DNA of 64,000 nucleotides from Tillandsia leiboldiana (lineage: Eukaryota > Streptophyta > Magnoliopsida > Poales > Bromeliaceae): assembly GCA_029204045.2 (NCBI GenBank), contig CM055074.1, positions 16,357,164-16,421,163 of the forward strand, in the 5' to 3' direction. The notes under the pieces were generated by a model. That model was not told the DNA's origin, made no database searches, and saw only the letters and a list, made by a program, of their open reading frames with translations. Below, in pieces: positions 12,085-21,172 of the stretch (its first letter is position 1; every line of letters starts with the position of its first letter). The position numbers and the translations under genes were made by a program.

Positions 12085-12281
12085 TGGGAGGCAGACAGTG
12101 TTGTTTTATTTCCAGTTGTACAGTGATTGATTTTAGTTACAGCAGATTTTTATTTATAGCTCTGATATCTGTTTAGTTATAGTACTTTTCTTGCAGGTAG
12201 GACGCTTCGCCTATGCAGGTTGGCATAGGTGGCGGATCTGTTTGGCGGGCCCGGGTCGCAGTTTCGACCCGGGGCGTGACA

Positions 12282-13144
12282 TTTGAGATGTCAATGATGG
12301 GCGAACTGACATACTTTCTTGGATTGCAAGTAAAACAAAATGATGATGGCATCCATTTGTGTCAATCCAAGTATGCAAGGGAGTTGGTGAAGAAATTCGA
12401 TTTAGAAAACTCTAAAGATTTTCCGACTCCTATGGGAACTAGCAATAAGGGATTAGGAAGTGAATCTCTTAGTGAGAGTGTAGACGAAAGGCTTTATCGC
12501 AGCATGATAGGAAGTCTACTCTATCTTACAGCTAGTCGCCCGGATATATCCTTTAGTGTTGGGATTTGCGCGAGATATCAATCAGCACCAAAGGAGGTTC
12601 ACCTGAAAGCGGTGAAAAGGATCATCCGGTACATCAAAGGAACTTTGAATTTCAGAATTTGGTATCCTATGGGAAACAACGCTTGACATTATAGGATATT
12701 CAGATGCCGATTGGGCAGGATCTGTGGATGATCGGAAGAGCACGAGTGGTACATGTTTTTATCTTGGCCATTGCCTTGTTGCATGGCATAGTAAAAAGCA
12801 AAACTGCATTGCACTCTCGACTGCCGAAGCGGAATATATTTCAGCGGGTAGTTGTTCAACCCAACTCATTTGGATGAAAAGCGTGTTGAGCGACTTCCGA
12901 ATTTCAGCAACTTCGGTAACGATTCTTTGTGACAACACAAGTGCTATAAACATTTCAAAAAACCCTGTGTTGCACTCGAGAACAAAACACATTGAATTTA
13001 GATATCATTTTCTAAGAGAGCTAGTTGAATCAAATTTCCTACATTTCAACTGAGGATCAATTACCTGACATCTTAACAAAACCTTTGGATCTAAAACGAT
13101 TTATTCATTTGCGTAAGGCAATTGGAATGCTTTCCTTGAAATAA
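12282..13144 (+). pseudogene. copia pol, RT end and RNase H (copia 1)
   Basis: Starts mid-RT with FEMSMMGELTYFLGLQVKQ and continues through SKYARELVKKF, SMIGSLLYLTASRPDISFSV and RNase H motifs (SDADWAGSVDDRKSTSGTCFYLG, STAEAEYISAGSC, LCDNTSAINISKNPVLHSRTKHIE), ending at LSLK and a stop. A one-base frameshift near 12683 and a deletion near 13035, relative to copia 2, break the frame. Similarity to copia 2 is high throughout. With no protease, integrase or RT active site, it is inert. Confidence 0.9.
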
Positions 13145-13481
13145 TTTCTTTTGAAATCATTGCTTAGGTTAGGTTTTGTTTTTGTGTTTTTGTTCATTAT
13201 TTATGCTTAGACATAGAACATTAATTAAGCATGTGTATTATTGACTTTAATAGAATCTTTTTGTTTATTTAGAAATTTATTATGCTTTGGATATCATAAT
13301 AATTCATTTGATGTAATGATCATTTATGTCAATTAAATCATCTTTGTTTTGATCAAAGTCAATTTCTCTCTCAAATGATCTCTTGGTTTTGTTTTTATCT
13401 TATTTGACAATTGAGTCGAGTATGAAACTGAGATCAATTTTTGGTTGAATACTTTATATTTTAAATAATTGATAGCCATTT

Positions 13482-13490
13482 GAGGGGGAG
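13482..13490 (+). other. first polypurine tract of copia 1
   Basis: GAGGGGGAG follows TAATTGATAGCC about 340 bp after pol, where a simple copia element would have its polypurine tract before the LTR. The same motif lies at 19936-19944 in copia 2. Two more tracts lie further on, as in Sireviruses with multiplied polypurine tracts. Confidence 0.65.
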
Positions 13491-13542
13491 TTAATGAAAA
13501 TTGTTATGCTCAAAAGATGTGGAAAGAGTTACATCCCAATGA

Positions 13543-13621
13543 GGAGTGTGAAAACTACCACCACATGGAGGAAAGAGCTACCACCTCGGTCGTCCGAGTA
13601 CTGTGTGCAGCTACCACATGT
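13543..13621 (+). other. 79-nt conserved non-coding block (copia 1)
   Basis: By eye identical over 79 nt to 20000-20078 in copia 2, while flanking sequence has many differences. It has three CTACCAC repeats and a perfect small hairpin: CTCGG (13585-13589), loop TCGT, CCGAG (13594-13598). A small ORF across the copia 2 copy is not open across copia 1 in the same way. Function unknown; a retained RNA element or a captured conserved sequence are possible. Confidence 0.6.
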
Positions 13622-14073
13622 ATACCAAGCATGGTTATTCGAGTTGATTAAATAAAATGCTTTTTGGAATACTTGACTCTGTCAAATTCCAAAGTTGGTA
13701 TAAGGTGGGGATTTTATTGAAAGATGCTCAAAGAGCCACTCCTTACAATAATTTGACTAGATATATTATCTAACTTATCTGGGATTTCAAATATCTATTG
13801 ATCTTGATATTTCATTTTCTTTACCAAATTGATGATTTGATAAAGGCATTACTCATAAGATCGTGATAGATGTAATTGAACTTGTTCAACTTTAAGGGAT
13901 TTAATTTTTATAAATTTCTGTTTCATTATTTGGATATTAATGATAGATTTAACATAATCTATTTCTCATGACATGAAACGGTGATTTTTATTTAAAGTTG
14001 ACATGCATATGTGCTTACAATCTTTTTCTGGATTTTCTAGAATTTTTCGGAATTTTTCTGAAGAAAAAGTTTG

Positions 14074-14190
14074 GAGCCGATCCGGACTGGACAAGCCGAT
14101 CCGGATCCCGAACGCAGGTATTTCCTGCGGGTAGCCGATCCGGACTGGATTCACGATCCGATCCGGACCGCGGCTAGGGTTTTATATAGA
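14074..14190 (+). promoter_or_regulatory. LTR-like internal promoter upstream of ORF2 (copia 1)
   Basis: A cluster of GATCCGGACTGG, TCCGGATCCCGAACG (14100-14114) and GATCCGGACC motifs is followed by a TATA-like TTTATATAG at 14181-14189, with a CT-rich leader downstream. The 15-nt string TCCGGATCCCGAACG also occurs in this element's own LTR (17041-17055) upstream of the LTR TATA box, so the module looks derived from, or convergent with, the LTR promoter. The same cluster stands at the same place in copia 2. Promoter activity is inferred. Confidence 0.6.
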
Positions 14191-14305
14191 ACAAAAGGGT
14201 TTTGATTTCTTCTTACTTCAATCTTTTGTTTCTAAGTCTCCAGACCTTCTCTCTCTAGAAAACAATCGATTTGGAGCTTTCCCAACCCATCTTCTTCGAT
14301 TCAAA

Positions 14306-14686
14306 GTGAGTTCTTGTGATCAAATCGGTTTTTCACAGTTTTCCATGTTTTTCCTCAAAACGTGATGGAAATTTTGTATCTTTTTCGTTTTGGATTGGTT
14401 TTTGGTCAAATTTCTTTTGAAATAAGAACTATGGGTAGATTAGTTTTGATTATATGCTAGGTATTCTCCTGATTAACGGATTTTTAGGCTTCGATTTCTA
14501 AAATTTCGGTTTTAGGGCATATAATAGAAATTTTTGAAAATCAAGGGATTGATCTATTTTTAAAATTCTTTTTGCAAAACTAATTTGATTCCTAGTCTCT
14601 CTACATGATAATCATTGTTTAGGTACAATTTTTCAAATTTTTGAAAATAAACAATTTTTGTCGAATTCTTGAGTTGTTGCTCACAG
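14306..14686 (+). other. predicted 5'UTR intron before ORF2 (copia 1)
   Basis: A donor GTGAGT at 14306 and a T-rich tract ending TTGCTCACAG at 14686 bound a 381-bp AT-rich interval 23 bp before the ORF2 start. Copia 2 has an equivalent interval of 382 bp with donor GTAAGT (20765) and acceptor TTGCTCGCAG (21146). Preserved boundaries and length despite sequence divergence support a real intron. Transcript evidence is lacking. Confidence 0.6.
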
Positions 14687-14709
14687 GTTCTTGAGTTTGA
14701 ATAGCGACA

Positions 14710-16137
14710 ATGGTGTTCTCACTGATAATAGTTTTTTTGGTTGCTATGGTCCTTGCAAAACCAACTGACAAGCCTAAGAGAACCAGGAAAAGCAAGAAAA
14801 CGAGAGATGATTCCGAGACAGAATCGGAAACTGAATCTATAGATTGGGATGAGCTTCAGGTTGAAGCAACTGCTCCCACTGCTTCGAAAGGGAAAGGCCC
14901 TGCAGAAACGTCAAAGGCAAAGGCTCCACCTACCACCGCTGAAAAAGGGAAAGCCCCCATGGAAACAAGCCCGATAAAAACAAAGAGGAAAAGTGTTGCC
15001 AGAAAGAGAGGGAGTGCTCAAGGAATATCCATTGAGGAGCCACTTGCTAGCCAGCCTCCTCCACAAGATTTTATCAGCTCTGCAAGGATCAAGGATTTTG
15101 AAAATCGGGAATACATTGGCGAAAGACATGTCAATGTCAAAGCACTGAAGGAACGATCTGCACTCTTTGGGACTCTGTTTGACCAAGCGGGTCTTGGCCC
15201 CATTTGCAATTTCCCTGAGTCCACTGGGTATTGTCTTCATTCGGTAAGAATGTTTTATCAAAATGCTTCAAGTCTAGTTGATCAAGAGGACGGACGTCTA
15301 GAATTTCTAACAAAGGTTAGAAATATTAAGATTAAAGTCACACCTCAATTGATTGGAGAGGTGTTAGGGATGAAAGCCAGAGTTGATGGACCTAATTATC
15401 TGAAAAGTCAAATCTTCTCCACCAACTCCTGGAGAGTGGTCGTTGATGGAATTTGTCTTCCAGATACTCTGTCGACAGGAAATTCCGTTTTCTCAAAAGA
15501 ACTTCGACCAGAATATCGCTACGTGAACTTTATTGTTTGCTATAACATTCTTCCAAACATGCAAACAAAGGTTCTTCGATGGGATAGGATGTTATTTATT
15601 TATCTTATTGGAAACCCCGCAGTAGCTTTGGGATCAAATTTAAACATTCCTTATCTCATTTGGTCAAGAATGGCACGCTATGTGGAACATGCTCACCCTA
15701 CAGAGAGACTCCCCTATCCTATGATTATTATGCGCATCTTTCAAAAATTTAAGGTCGACACAAGTGCGAGCTCCTACATGCACAGTCTAGGAACAATCAA
15801 TGAAACGACTATTGTGAAGTCTCTCTCCACCAAACAAGATGAGCCTCCATCACCTCCTCGCCGACGAAAAGTACAACCACAAGCAACAGCTTCACAACCA
15901 CAAGCAAAAGTTTCAGCTCCATCTCCAACAGCTTCACCTTCAGAGGATGATGCTTCCGTTACATCTATTTATAGGGAACAACAACGACTCTCTTCCGAGC
16001 AAGAACGCATGTCCAATGAGTTCATTGAAATGAAGGAAGAAATAAAAGAGGTCAAAAAGACGCAGTCATCCATGAATAAGCGATTAAAGAAAATTTTTCA
16101 AAAACTCGGATGCATCAGTTCGGACGAATCTGAGTAA
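14710..16137 (+). CDS. Sirevirus ORF2, putative plant transposon-domain / envelope-like protein
   Basis: Intact 475-residue ORF, in the position where Sireviruses carry an envelope-like gene. Residues 2-16 are hydrophobic (VFSLIIVFLVAMVLA), fitting a signal peptide or membrane anchor. Residues 17-125 are basic/acidic low complexity with KGKAP-type repeats. The core (about 127-345: ERHVNVKALKER, GEVLGM, LPNMQTKVLRWDRMLFIYLIGNP, NIPYLIWSRMARYV) resembles the putative plant transposon protein domain (PF20167-like, from memory). The C-terminus (420-465) is a predicted coiled coil ending in an acidic tail. The start was chosen as the first ATG after the predicted splice acceptor at 14686. No C-terminal membrane segment is seen, so an envelope role is doubtful. 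Function unknown; copia 2 has a homologue, interrupted by an insertion. Confidence 0.8.
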   Translation: MVFSLIIVFLVAMVLAKPTDKPKRTRKSKKTRDDSETESETESIDWDELQVEATAPTASKGKGPAETSKAKAPPTTAEKGKAPMETSPIKTKRKSVARKRGSAQGISIEEPLASQPPPQDFISSARIKDFENREYIGERHVNVKALKERSALFGTLFDQAGLGPICNFPESTGYCLHSVRMFYQNASSLVDQEDGRLEFLTKVRNIKIKVTPQLIGEVLGMKARVDGPNYLKSQIFSTNSWRVVVDGICLPDTLSTGNSVFSKELRPEYRYVNFIVCYNILPNMQTKVLRWDRMLFIYLIGNPAVALGSNLNIPYLIWSRMARYVEHAHPTERLPYPMIIMRIFQKFKVDTSASSYMHSLGTINETTIVKSLSTKQDEPPSPPRRRKVQPQATASQPQAKVSAPSPTASPSEDDASVTSIYREQQRLSSEQERMSNEFIEMKEEIKEVKKTQSSMNKRLKKIFQKLGCISSDESE

Positions 16138-16793
16138 TCGTTTCTCTTCTGACTTTCTTTTCTTGTGCAGGTTTAGTTTTCAGTTTTTCAGTTTTAGTTC
16201 TTATTTTTGAACTCTTAACTCTCCAATTTTTGCGATTTTGGCTTATTTTGTGACAAAAAGGGGGAGAGAGAGATAATCAATGGTTTGTGAGAAGAACGTT
16301 AAACTTTGAACAACTTTGAACTTTGAAAGGTAAGTATCACAACTTTTGGTTTTTGTATTGTGATTGCATGCATGTCTCGAATAACTATTCGACTAAGTAT
16401 TTGGGCATGTAATATTACTAACAAGTTGTTTGATTACTAACAAAGTTATGACATTTGGAATTTTATTGCTTAGAAGATATGTCGATGTTTGATTGTGATC
16501 TTATTACATATCTGAATTCGTGAATGTCATGGTGAGTATAAACTCTATCTCTGTTAGGTTTTGAATGCTAAATATTCTTGAGGTATCTAACGACCTTCTT
16601 TTGTCAAGAATGATTTCTTTTTGCAGAGAGTACAGATGTCTAAGTCTAGAGTCTGTTTTAGGAGTTTATCTCATGTGTTTATTTATTGGTTCTCAAATGT
16701 AAATTTTTGTTGTATGGTGATAGCAACAAAAATATCTTTTTAATTTTCTTGAGTGGATTTGTGTTTTGTCACGAAACCGCCAAAGGGGGAGAT
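16138..16793 (+). other. 3' untranslated region and polypurine tracts of copia 1
   Basis: No gene. Contains a second polypurine tract, AAAAAGGGGGAGAGAGAGA (16255-16273), and the final one, CAAAGGGGGAGAT (16781-16793), directly before the LTR. The equivalent tracts in copia 2 are 32967-32983 and 33501-33514. The conserved sequence GTCACGAAACCGCC precedes the last tract in both. Confidence 0.75.
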
Positions 16794-18040
16794 TGTTAAG
16801 GAATTTGTTTTGGCGTATTTCGTGAAAGTTTTAAGTCATGAAGTTTGAAGATGAAGAAGTTTGGATCATATACCTCAATCTCAAGAAAGAAGAATTCAAA
16901 AGGATCAGGTACGTTTAACTAATTATTTTTGATGGTCCGAATACTTCGTATAGTGTAGAAACACTTGGATGAATTTTTAATTGCATAAAAATCAAAAACT
17001 GGACATGGGACATGTTTAGGATCCGGATCAGGCACGGCAGTCCGGATCCCGAACGGTGTTTGTTCATACGCAAATCCAGTCCGGATCCAAGCCATTTCTG
17101 ATCCGAACCCCGAACATGGATTTTGCTGAAATGTATGAACAGTCCGGATCAGGCACTTCAGTCCGGACCCCGAACGTTTGTTTTTCTGGAAATAGTCTGT
17201 CTCGTTACGACAGTCCGGACCGCCATAATTCCAGTCCGGACCGTCGTCCTGTAAAATTCCAGAAAAGGTTAGTTTTTGATTCTTATCCTCTTCCAACAAT
17301 TTCTAACCTATAAATAAACCCTATGATTCTTTTTCTAGGGTAAGCCGAATAAATTAAAATACGGCCATAAAAAGAAAAATCCACCTATAGAGAAGAAAGG
17401 AAATCAATAGATCTAATTCTATGTTTCTTCATCTATATTGATTGATTTGATTCTAGGGTTTCAAACTCAGATTTTGAGTAGAATCAAATTAATGAATACT
17501 TAGATGGTATTTCCGATCTATTTCTAATCTAAGTATTCGGCGGATCATCACCACCCAAAAACAACGATTTTCCCAAAATCGACGCGTGGACTCGCGTGGC
17601 CTTGTGGATTCATGGTGCAACCGCTCTCGTGGATTCAGAGCGAGGTACGTTCGTGGCTTCGAGACGTGCTACTGGGTGAAGACCGTGGATTCGGTCAGAC
17701 GCTGTGGATTCGGTGTTGGACGCTAATCGTGGATTCGAGGAGCGTTGCGGAGCGAGCAGAGAAGATCAACTCGGAGCGTATGGAAAAAGGTTGAGTCGTC
17801 TGTGAGTGCGTTATATCACCTTTGTACGTGTTATAATATTAGTTGATTTCACCGTGTTATCGGTCCCGTGGTTTTTACTCCTGGTTTTGGAGTTTTCCAC
17901 GTAAAAATCTTGCGTGTTATTTTTCATTTCCGCATTGGGTTTTATTGCGCAAAGATTTTTGAGTGTTTATTGTTTACACCTATTCACCCCCCTCTAGGTG
18001 TTTTTTCCCCTATTTAGATCATTATTTACATAACCCGACA
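16794..18040 (+). repeat. 3' LTR of copia 1 (1247 bp)
   Basis: TGTTAAGGAATTTG to ACCCGACA. In order: CCGGAC/CCGGATC motif cluster (17020-17250), TATA box CTATAAATA (17308-17316), short repeats around GTGGATTCG, and near the 3' end a 24-nt element with stem CACCTA/TAGGTG (17977-18000). The four LTRs of this family (16794, 33515, 56254, 58344) are alike. Confidence 0.9.
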
Positions 18041-18340
18041 GTAAAAACTGATTTTTCCAAGATAAGCTTTATCCAAAACAGACCTAGTACTGGAATCCAA
18101 ACTTAAAATAAGTTGTAAGTTAAAACCAAGTTCCTAAAACCAAGTCTAAACCGAGTTTCAATAATTTCCTAATTCCAATGATTATAAATGTACTTAAATC
18201 ACCATGATTTAATTAACCATACCTGAGTGTTATCTTGAGCTCATGTTGAATCTTCAATGAGTCTTCGAAAGCTGATTTGACAATTTGATCCCTTTAAGAC
18301 TCCGACTCAACTCACGAAATATGGCAACACAAAAAGCCGT
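18041..18340. other. unassigned 300 bp between copia 1 and copia 2
   Basis: AT-rich sequence between the copia 1 LTR end and the point where copia 2 pol becomes recognisable (ATTCGTATTTTATTTGC at 18341). It matches neither copia pol nor any LTR in the window by eye. No ORF or RNA gene is evident. It could be a scrap of the original target or of another element. Confidence 0.5.
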
Positions 18341-19602
18341 AACAAATTCGTATTTTATTTGCTATTGCTTGTCACTTTAAAATAAAACTTTTTCAAACGG
18401 ACGTTAAGAGCGCGTTTTTAAATGGTTTTCTAAATGAAGAAGTTTATGTTGCTCAACCGAAAGGTTTCATTGATCATAAACTTCCAAATCATGTTTTTCG
18501 ATTGAAAAATGCTCTTTACGGTCTAAAACAAGCACCGCGAGGTTGGTACGAAAGACTGACAAAGCAACTTTTGGAAAAAGGCTATACTCGAGGGGGAGCC
18601 GATCGGACACTCTTTGTGAAGCACTTTCAAGATCATTTCATTGTTGCACAAATCTATGTCGATGACATTGTGTTTGGTGCTACAAAGAATAATGATGCTT
18701 CAAAATTCGCCGAAACAATGGAAAGCGAATTTGAGATGTCCATGATGGGCGAGTTGACATACTTTCTTGGATTGCAAGTAAAACAAACTGAAGATGGCAT
18801 TCATTTATGTCAATCCAAGTATGCAATGGAGTTGGTCAAGAAATTCGGATTAGAGAACTCTAAAGACTTTCCGACTCCTATGGGAACTAGCAATAAGGGA
18901 CTTGGATGTGATTCTCACGGAGAAAAAGTAGACGAGAAACTCTATCGTAGCATGATTGGAAGTCTACTTTACCTTACGGCTAGTCGCCCGGACATTGCCT
19001 TCAGTGTAGGAATTTGCGCGAGATATCAATCTGCACCGAAGGAAATTCACCTAAAAGCGGTGAAACGGATCATCCGGTATGTCAAAGGTACGCTAAATTT
19101 CGGAATTTGGTATCCTATAGGCACATCTCTCGACATAATAGGATATTCGGATGCCGATTGGGCTGGATCAGTGGATGATCGAAAGAGCACGAGTGGTGCA
19201 TGCTTTTACCTTGGCCATTGTCTTGTTGCATGGCATAGTAAAAAGCAAAACTGCATTGCACTCTCGACTGCCGAAGCGGATTACATTTCAGCGGGAAGTT
19301 GTGCAACTCAATTGATTTGGATGAAAAGCGTATTGAGCGACTTCCAAATTTCTGCGACTTCGGTAACAATACTTTGTGACAACACTAGTGCCATTAACAT
19401 TTCAAAAAACCCTGTGTTGCACTCAAGAACAAAACACATTGAACTTCGATATCATTTTCTTAGAGAGCTAGTTGAATCAAGTACTTTACAACTTTCTTAT
19501 GTTTCAACTGAAAATCAATTAGCCGATGTTTTGACAAAACCTTTGGATCAAAAACGTTTTATTCATTTGCGTAAAGCAATAGGAATGCTTTCTTTGAAAT
19601 AA
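18341..19602 (+). pseudogene. copia pol, RT and RNase H end (copia 2)
   Basis: Reads from RT palm (NALYGLKQAPRGWYERLT; active site YVDDIVFGA near 18655-18678) through DFPTPMGTSNKGL, SLLYLTASRPDIAFSVG and a complete copia RNase H (YSDADWAGSVDDRKSTSG, STAEADYISAGSC, LCDNTSAINISKNP, LADVLTKPL), ending RKAIGMLSLK. The 366-codon ORF from 18502 is uninterrupted; the segment before it is still alignable to copia 3 at 63500-63690. Intact sequence suggests fairly recent activity, but the 5' half of pol is missing, so it cannot work alone. Confidence 0.9.
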
Positions 19603-20534
19603 CAATTTTTGAACCTTTGCTTAGGTTAGGTTTTGTTTTGTGTTTTTGTTCTTTCTTTTTGTATGTATATAGAACATTAACTGAGCATTGGTTAATTGAC
19701 TTTAATTGCGTCCTTTCATGTCTTAAGAAATCTATTATGATTTGGATATCATGATAATTCATTTGATGCGATGATCATTTATATCAATTAGTTCATCTTT
19801 AATTGATCAAAGTCAATTTCTCTCTTAAATGATCTCTTGTTATAGTTTTTATCTTATTTGATAGTTAAGTCAAGTATGAACACGAGATCAATTTTTGGTT
19901 GAATACTTCATATCTTAAATAATTGATAGCCAATTGAGGGGGAGTTTAATTATTAAAGTTTCATGCTCAAAAGACGTGGAAAGAGTTACATCCTTAAGTG
20001 GAGTGTGAAAACTACCACCACATGGAGGAAAGAGCTACCACCTCGGTCGTCCGAGTACTGTGTGCAGCTACCACATGTTTACCAAGCATGTTTTTTTCTT
20101 GTTTATTAGATAAAATATTTTTTGGAATAGTTGACTCTGTCGAATTCCAAGGTTGGTATAAGGTGGGATTTTTTTTGAAAGATGCTCAAAGAGCCACTCC
20201 CTACAATATAACTTGACTAGATATATTATCTAATTTATTTGGGATTTCAAACATCTATCAATCTTTGTGCTTTATTTTCTTTACTAAATTGATGATTTGA
20301 TAAACGCATTACTCATTAGATCGTGACTGATGTTTTGAACTTGTTCAACTTTAAAAGATTTAATTTTTATAAATTTTCGTTTCGTTGTTTGGATATTATT
20401 GATAGATTTAGCATAATCTATTTCTTTTGATATGAAACGATGATTTTTGTTTAAAGTTGATATACAAAAATTGCTTACATACTTTTTCTGGATTTTCTGA
20501 AATTTTTGTAAATTTTTCTGGAGAAAAAGTTAAA
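19603..20534 (+). other. non-coding spacer after copia 2 pol
   Basis: AT-rich spacer collinear with 13145-14073 of copia 1. It contains the polypurine tract GAGGGGGAG (19936-19944) and the 79-nt conserved block (20000-20078). A 72-codon ORF begins at 19998 over that block; because its frame is not kept in copia 1, I do not call it a gene. Confidence 0.75.
20000..20078 (+). other. 79-nt conserved non-coding block (copia 2)
   Basis: Identical by eye to 13543-13621, including the CTCGG-TCGT-CCGAG hairpin (20042-20055). Located about 400 bp after pol and 1.1 kb before ORF2. Confidence 0.6.
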
Positions 20535-20645
20535 TCCTATCCGGACTTGATGAATCCGATCCGGATCCCGAACGAGAGATTTTCCTGTGCAAAGCCGATC
20601 CGAACTGAAATCCAACCTAATCCGGACCGCGGCTAGGTTTTAATT
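20535..20645 (+). promoter_or_regulatory. LTR-like motif cluster upstream of ORF2 (copia 2)
   Basis: Repeats the copia 1 arrangement: TATCCGGACTTG, TCCGGATCCCGAACG (20560-20574), then ATCCGGACCGCGGCTAGG. The following TATA-like sequence of copia 1 is degraded here (TTTTAATTGAAAC), so this copy of the promoter may be weaker. A CT-rich leader and intron donor follow. Confidence 0.5.
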
Positions 20646-20764
20646 GAAACGAAAGGTTTTTTCGAATCTCATTCTCTTCAATCTTTTGTTTTAGCTTCCT
20701 AGAGCTTCTCTCTCTAGAATCCAACAGGTCTTGGATCCTTCCAACTTGATTTCTCTTGATTCAA

Positions 20765-21146
20765 GTAAGTTTTATTGATCAAAACTCAGAATTTTCACTG
20801 TTTTTCTTATTTCTTCAAAACGTGAGTGAAATTCATGCTACGAATTCAATTCTAAATGGTTTTTTATCAAATTTCTTTTGAAATTAGAACTCTGGACATA
20901 TTATTTTTGTTTCTATGCCTTGTATTCTCTTGATTAACGAATTTTTGGGCTTTGATTTCTAAAAATTTGGTTTTAGGGCAAAATCTCAGAATTTTTTAAA
21001 AACATGAAATTGATCTACTTTTAAATTTCTTTTTGAAAATCTAACTTGATTCCTAGTCTCTATACACGATAATGATTGTTTGGATATGATTTTTCAAAAT
21101 TTTGAAAATTAAACAATTTTTCGTGTTCTTGAGTTCTTGCTCGCAG
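20765..21146 (+). other. predicted 5'UTR intron before ORF2 (copia 2)
   Basis: Donor GTAAGT at 20765, AT-rich body, acceptor TTGCTCGCAG at 21146, 382 bp, matching the 381-bp interval in copia 1. It excludes an upstream in-frame ATG at 21137, so the ORF2 start is taken as ATG 21173. Confidence 0.6.
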
Positions 21147-21172
21147 GTTCACATTTTCGACGCACTAGCAAG

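Larger units (their letters stand above)
6102..12281 (+). mobile_element. Ty3/gypsy element D, 5' part missing, plus strand
   Basis: A decayed plus-strand gypsy pol (6102-8220), a polypurine tract and an about 4 kb 3' LTR (8234-12281). The LTR ends in GGGGCGTGACA directly against a fragment of copia pol, so D (or its LTR) inserted into the RT domain of copia 1. The 5' LTR and gag would lie in or beyond the gap. Confidence 0.8.
8234..12281 (+). repeat. 3' LTR of gypsy D (4.05 kb)
   Basis: Runs from TGTGAGGACC to GGGGCGTGACA. It has a GC-rich, G-box-containing promoter block, a TATA box at 9163, then about 3 kb of downstream sequence with a 21-bp tandem repeat (11048-11131), an inverted repeat TGAGAACT/AGTTCTCA (11743-11771) and a TAT microsatellite. 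Related LTRs of the same family are the solo copy 36985-40847 (inverted) and 53011-57996. The long ORFs over 8355-9532 on both strands come from GC richness, not coding. Confidence 0.85.
13145..14073 (+). other. non-coding spacer after copia 1 pol
   Basis: AT-rich and without a supported gene. It contains a polypurine tract (13482-13490) and the 79-nt block conserved with copia 2 (13543-13621). The whole spacer aligns with 19603-20530 in copia 2, so it belongs to the element rather than being a later insertion. Confidence 0.8.
12282..18040 (+). mobile_element. Ty1/copia Sirevirus-type element, copia 1 (5' truncated)
   Basis: Plus-strand copia fragment holding the end of pol (12282-13144), a 1.5 kb spacer with promoter-like and intron-like features, ORF2 (14710-16137), two further polypurine tracts and a 3' LTR (16794-18040). 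Everything before mid-RT is replaced by the gypsy D LTR. Long 3' internal region, extra ORF and repeated polypurine tracts are hallmarks of the Sirevirus (SIRE/Maximus) lineage. It is closely related to copia 2 and copia 3. Confidence 0.9.

Noticed and set aside
14710..14757. ORF2 as a true viral envelope protein
   Set aside because: The hydrophobic N-terminus fits, but there is no C-terminal membrane span, fusion-peptide-like region or cysteine pattern of an envelope, and the core resembles a plant transposon-associated domain.
19998..20216. 72-codon ORF over the conserved 79-nt block
   Set aside because: The equivalent copia 1 sequence does not keep the frame beyond the block, so conservation is not at the protein level.
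21137..21172. Upstream ATG at 21137 as the ORF2 start in copia 2
   Set aside because: It lies before the predicted splice acceptor at 21146 and has no counterpart in copia 1; ATG 21173 aligns with the copia 1 start.
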